Assembly: GCF_000684975.1 (NCBI RefSeq)
Contig: NZ_BAXZ01000003.1
Span: 186,001 to 250,000, forward strand
DNA: 64,000 nucleotides
Origin: Paraburkholderia acidipaludis NBRC 101816
GTDB lineage: Bacteria > Pseudomonadota > Gammaproteobacteria > Burkholderiales > Burkholderiaceae
Direction of reading: 5' to 3'
Part shown: piece by piece, positions 61,782-64,000 of the stretch
How positions within the stretch are numbered: position 1 is the stretch's first letter
Layout of the letters: every line of letters starts with the position of its first letter
The notes under the pieces: model-generated
Database searches by the model: none
The model's input: only the letters and a program-made list of their open reading frames with translations
Told to the model about the DNA's origin: nothing
Made by a program: the position numbers and the translations under genes

Positions 61782-62615
61782 TTGGTGCACCCTGATCCTC
61801 ACGCCGCCGCCGGCGAAGCCCACGAACCGCTGCGCGGCGGTTTCACGTCCACTCGTTTCGTGCTCGTCGAGCCGAGCCATCCCGGCAACGTCGGCGCGGC
61901 GGCGCGCGCGCTCAAGACGATGGGTTTCTCGCGGCTCGTGCTGGTGGCGCCACGGGTGCCGCAGGTGCAGCGAGATCCCGAGGCCATTGCCATGGCGAGC
62001 GGCGCCGACGACGTGCTCGCCGCGGCCCACATCGTGCCGACGCTGGCCGACGCGCTGGCGGGCACGCAATGGTCGCTCGCGCTCACGGCGCGCACGCGCG
62101 AGTACGGGCCGCCGCCCGGCGCGCCGCGCGAGGCGGTGCGCGATGCCTGTCGCCAGGTGTCGGCGCACGGCGATATCGCGCTCGTGTTCGGCAACGAGCG
62201 CACGGGCCTTTCGAACGACGACGTCGAGCGATGCAGCGCGCTCGCGCATATTCCGGCGAATCCCGCCTACAGCTCGCTCAATCTGGCGCAGGCCGTCCAG
62301 GTGCTCGCGTATGAATTGCGCCTCGCCTATCTTTCCGGCGGCGAAGCCATGGCTTCGCCGCCGTCCCTGAGCGCGGTCCCGGCTCCTTCGCCGCTTGCCA
62401 CGAGCGACGACATCGAGCGCATGTATGTCCATCTCGAGCATGCGCTGGTCACGCTCGGCTTTCTCGATCCGGCGAATCCGAAGAAGCTGATGTCGCGGCT
62501 GCGGCGGCTCTTCGCACGCTCGGGGCTGGAGCGCGAGGAGGTCAACATCGTGCGCGGCATCGCCAAGCACATCCTGCTGCTGAAGGGGAAGGACGACGGC
62601 GGCAATACACCCTGA
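61782..62615 (+). CDS. trmJ: tRNA (cytidine/uridine-32-2'-O-)-methyltransferase TrmJ-like
   Basis: SPOUT-family RNA methyltransferase that modifies position 32 of tRNA. The product is about 277 residues. The first SPOUT strand reads FVLVEPSHPGNVGAAARALKTMGF and the SAM-knot region contains LVFGNERTGLSN and NLAQAVQVLAYE. The start must be TTG at 61782 or GTG at 61785, because the first in-frame ATG is inside the fold. A C-terminal helical domain with RLRRLFARSGLEREEV follows, as in TrmJ. Confidence 0.9.
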   Translation: MVHPDPHAAAGEAHEPLRGGFTSTRFVLVEPSHPGNVGAAARALKTMGFSRLVLVAPRVPQVQRDPEAIAMASGADDVLAAAHIVPTLADALAGTQWSLALTARTREYGPPPGAPREAVRDACRQVSAHGDIALVFGNERTGLSNDDVERCSALAHIPANPAYSSLNLAQAVQVLAYELRLAYLSGGEAMASPPSLSAVPAPSPLATSDDIERMYVHLEHALVTLGFLDPANPKKLMSRLRRLFARSGLEREEVNIVRGIAKHILLLKGKDDGGNTP

Positions 62616-62696
62616 GCGCCCTGAGCCAGTCATCCGGGGGCTTCCGGCTGACCTTTACGCTATCGGGGTCATCCCGGCGTGGCGCACGTTGTCGCC

Positions 62697-62702
62697 TAGA
62701 AT
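62697..62702 (+). promoter_or_regulatory. Candidate -10 element for cysE
   Basis: TAGAAT matches at five of six positions, 115 bases before the cysE start. The intervening 100 bases are very G-C rich and may fold. Confidence 0.35.
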
Positions 62703-62817
62703 CGACTGCACATCATAAGCAAATCAGCGCGCGTGCCAGGCGCGCCCGTGCGTTGCCGCACGCGGCGCCGGCGCCGCGCCGTTTCCCCGCAGTTGCCCCT
62801 CTCACAGCGTGACAGCC

Positions 62818-63639
62818 ATGTTCAAGAGACTTCGCGAAGACATCGCCACGATCCGCGAGCGCGATCCCGCCGCCCGCAGCGCGTGGGAGGTGCTGACCTG
62901 CTATCCGGGTCTGCATGCGCTCGTGCTGCATCGCGTCGCGCACGCGTGCTGGCTCGCGCAGCGTCGCTGGCTTGCGCGCTACATTTCGCAGGTCGCGCGC
63001 TTTCTGACCGGCATCGAGATCCATCCGGGCGCGACGCTCGGCCGGCGCGTTTTCATCGACCATGGCATGGGCGTCGTGATCGGCGAAACCGCCGAGGTCG
63101 GCGACGACTGCACGATCTATCAGGGCGTGACGCTAGGCGGCACGTCGCTCGCGCGCGGTGCGAAGCGTCATCCCACACTCGGGCCGGGCGTGATCGTCGG
63201 TGCGGGGGCGAAGGTTCTCGGCGGCTTCACGGTGGGAGCGCAGGCGAAAATCGGCTCGAACGCCGTGGTCGTGAAGCCGGTGCCGGCGGGCGCGACCGCG
63301 GTCGGCAACCCGGCGCGCATCGTGGCGCCGGCCAGGACCGCGTTGCCGCAGGCGAAGGAGAAGTCGGCGCGCGAGGCGTTCTGCGCCTACGGCATCTCGC
63401 CGAATGCCGACGATCCGGTCTCGCTTGCGATTCACGGGCTGATCGATCACGCGGCGAAGCAGACGCAGCGCGTCGACGCGATCGTCGATGCGCTCGAGCG
63501 GCTCGGCACGCGCCTCGAGGCGCTGCATGGCGCCGACGCCGCATTGATCGATCTGCGGCGCCTGTCGGCGAGCCTCGAGGGTGAGGCGGCCGCGCATCCG
63601 GATCGGGCCGAAGCGGAGCAGGCACGTATCCAGGCTTAA
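62818..63639 (+). CDS. cysE: Serine O-acetyltransferase
   Basis: Makes O-acetylserine for cysteine synthesis. The product is 273 residues from the ATG at 62818; GTG at 62809 is an alternative. A helical N-terminal domain precedes the left-handed beta-helix with GIEIHPGATLGRRVFIDHG and GVTLGGTS. The C-terminal tail after VGNPARIV is about 115 residues, longer than the short epsP-type CysE, and ends in an acidic/Ala-rich stretch. Whether feedback by cysteine applies is unknown. Confidence 0.92.
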   Translation: MFKRLREDIATIRERDPAARSAWEVLTCYPGLHALVLHRVAHACWLAQRRWLARYISQVARFLTGIEIHPGATLGRRVFIDHGMGVVIGETAEVGDDCTIYQGVTLGGTSLARGAKRHPTLGPGVIVGAGAKVLGGFTVGAQAKIGSNAVVVKPVPAGATAVGNPARIVAPARTALPQAKEKSAREAFCAYGISPNADDPVSLAIHGLIDHAAKQTQRVDAIVDALERLGTRLEALHGADAALIDLRRLSASLEGEAAAHPDRAEAEQARIQA

Positions 63640-63647
63640 GCGAGGCG

Positions 63648-63669
63648 TGAGCGGTCGAAGGGCCGCTCA
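63648..63669. terminator. Possible stem-loop between cysE and lpxH
   Basis: TGAGCGG (63648-63654) pairs with CCGCTCA (63663-63669) between the convergent genes; the right arm contains the lpxH stop codon. No T-tract follows, so termination would be Rho-assisted or weak. Confidence 0.35.
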
Positions 63670-64000
63670 GCCGTGCGGCATCATCCTGAAGCCTTCCGCG
63701 TCGACACGCAGATAGCCGCCGCGCGGCTTGCCGTGATCGAGATCCCAGTCGGGCAATACCCAGCGCACGCCGCCCGGCTCCTGGTGCCGTGCGGGACGGT
63801 GCGTGTGGCCGTGAATGATCGTGCCGGCGCGGCTGCGTCTGAAGAGCGCCGCCACGCCGCGCGGCGTCACGTCGTAGCGCGGTGAAACCGGCCGCTCGCG
63901 GCCTTGTTCGCTCTTCTTGCGCATGTTCTCGGCGAGCGCGCGCCGCCAGCGGAACGGCCACGCGAGAAAGAGCCATTGCGCGAGCGTATTGCGTGCGAAT
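63667..64000 (-). CDS. lpxH: UDP-2,3-diacylglucosamine diphosphatase LpxH (N-terminus outside window)
   Basis: Cleaves UDP-2,3-diacylglucosamine in lipid A synthesis. Only the C-terminal 110 residues are in the window; the frame is open to the edge. The calcineurin-like metal motif GHTHRPARH is visible, as is the C-terminal RWVLPDWDLDHGKPRGGYLRV segment. It is convergent with cysE. Confidence 0.9.
   Translation of the reverse strand, partial: FARNTLAQWLFLAWPFRWRRALAENMRKKSEQGRERPVSPRYDVTPRGVAALFRRSRAGTIIHGHTHRPARHQEPGGVRWVLPDWDLDHGKPRGGYLRVDAEGFRMMPHG

Noticed and set aside
1..64000. tRNA, rRNA, integrase, transposase or phage genes
   Set aside because: I looked for T-arm GGTTCGA patterns and for transposase or integrase motifs; the few GGTTCGA hits (for example near 5724) have no cloverleaf context, and no mobile-element protein is present.

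Overview
This is a high-GC stretch of a primary bacterial chromosome. Gene content and order fit Burkholderia sensu lato (Paraburkholderia, Caballeronia, Trinickia and relatives, Betaproteobacteria). The guides are recJ-lolCD-tatD-comEC-pyrG-kdsA-eno-ftsB, rodZ-ispG-hisS-yfgM-bamB-der-hfq-hflX-hflKC-hisZ-purA, and suhB-trmJ-cysE-lpxH. The genus call is an inference; no rRNA or species marker is present. I see no tRNA, rRNA, CRISPR array, insertion sequence, phage gene or integrase. Almost every gene is a housekeeping gene.

Layout. 1-2786 (minus): recJ (3' end outside the window) and an RpfE-like conserved gene. 2948-9381 (plus): lipoprotein export (lolC, lolD), a TatD nuclease, comEC, and an alpha/beta hydrolase. 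9482-14115 (plus): pyrG-kdsA (CTP and KDO supply), eno, ftsB. 14162-16270 (minus): a glycine/tryptophan-tailed lipoprotein, hslO, and a gamma-carbonic-anhydrase-like protein. 16467-25753 (plus): a DUF455 ferritin-like protein, a hydrolase, a PHP phosphoesterase, yciO, an M50 protease, trpS, a methyltransferase, dapA, bamC, and an MBL hydrolase. 25855-26553 (minus): a BI-1 family membrane protein. 26859-43844 (plus): ndk, rlmN, rodZ, ispG, hisS, yfgM, bamB, der, hfq, hflX, hflK, hflC, DUF2065, hisZ, purA and a phosphoribosyltransferase. 44156-46042: kup (plus). 46161-48503: tex (minus). 48684-52436 (plus): a Gln-rich secreted coiled-coil protein, a DUF465 protein and a DinG-type helicase. 52638-54384 (minus): an Ala/Ser-repeat lipoprotein and a JmjC/cupin ribosomal oxygenase. 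54417-54965: slyD (plus). 55104-61447 (minus): a degenerate metallophosphoesterase-like protein, mutS, lplT, suhB. 61782-63639 (plus): trmJ, cysE. 63667-64000 (minus): lpxH (N-terminus outside the window).

How the genes work together. Envelope biogenesis recurs throughout: LolC/LolD, KdsA, LpxH, BamB, BamC, RodZ, FtsB and LplT. Translation and RNA quality form a second theme: HisS, TrpS, RlmN, TrmJ, Der, Hfq, HflX and RoxA. Nucleotide metabolism (PyrG, PurA, Ndk) and genome maintenance (RecJ, MutS, DinG) are also present.

I found no clearly novel multi-gene system. The best leads are small: an iron-sulfur cysteine motif in TrpS; a boxA-like element plus strong hairpin in the suhB leader; a terminator-like hairpin whose U-tract abuts the hflX start codon; a 102-bp inverted repeat before comEC; two lineage-type secreted proteins of unknown role; and a metallophosphoesterase-like protein lacking much of the canonical metal site.
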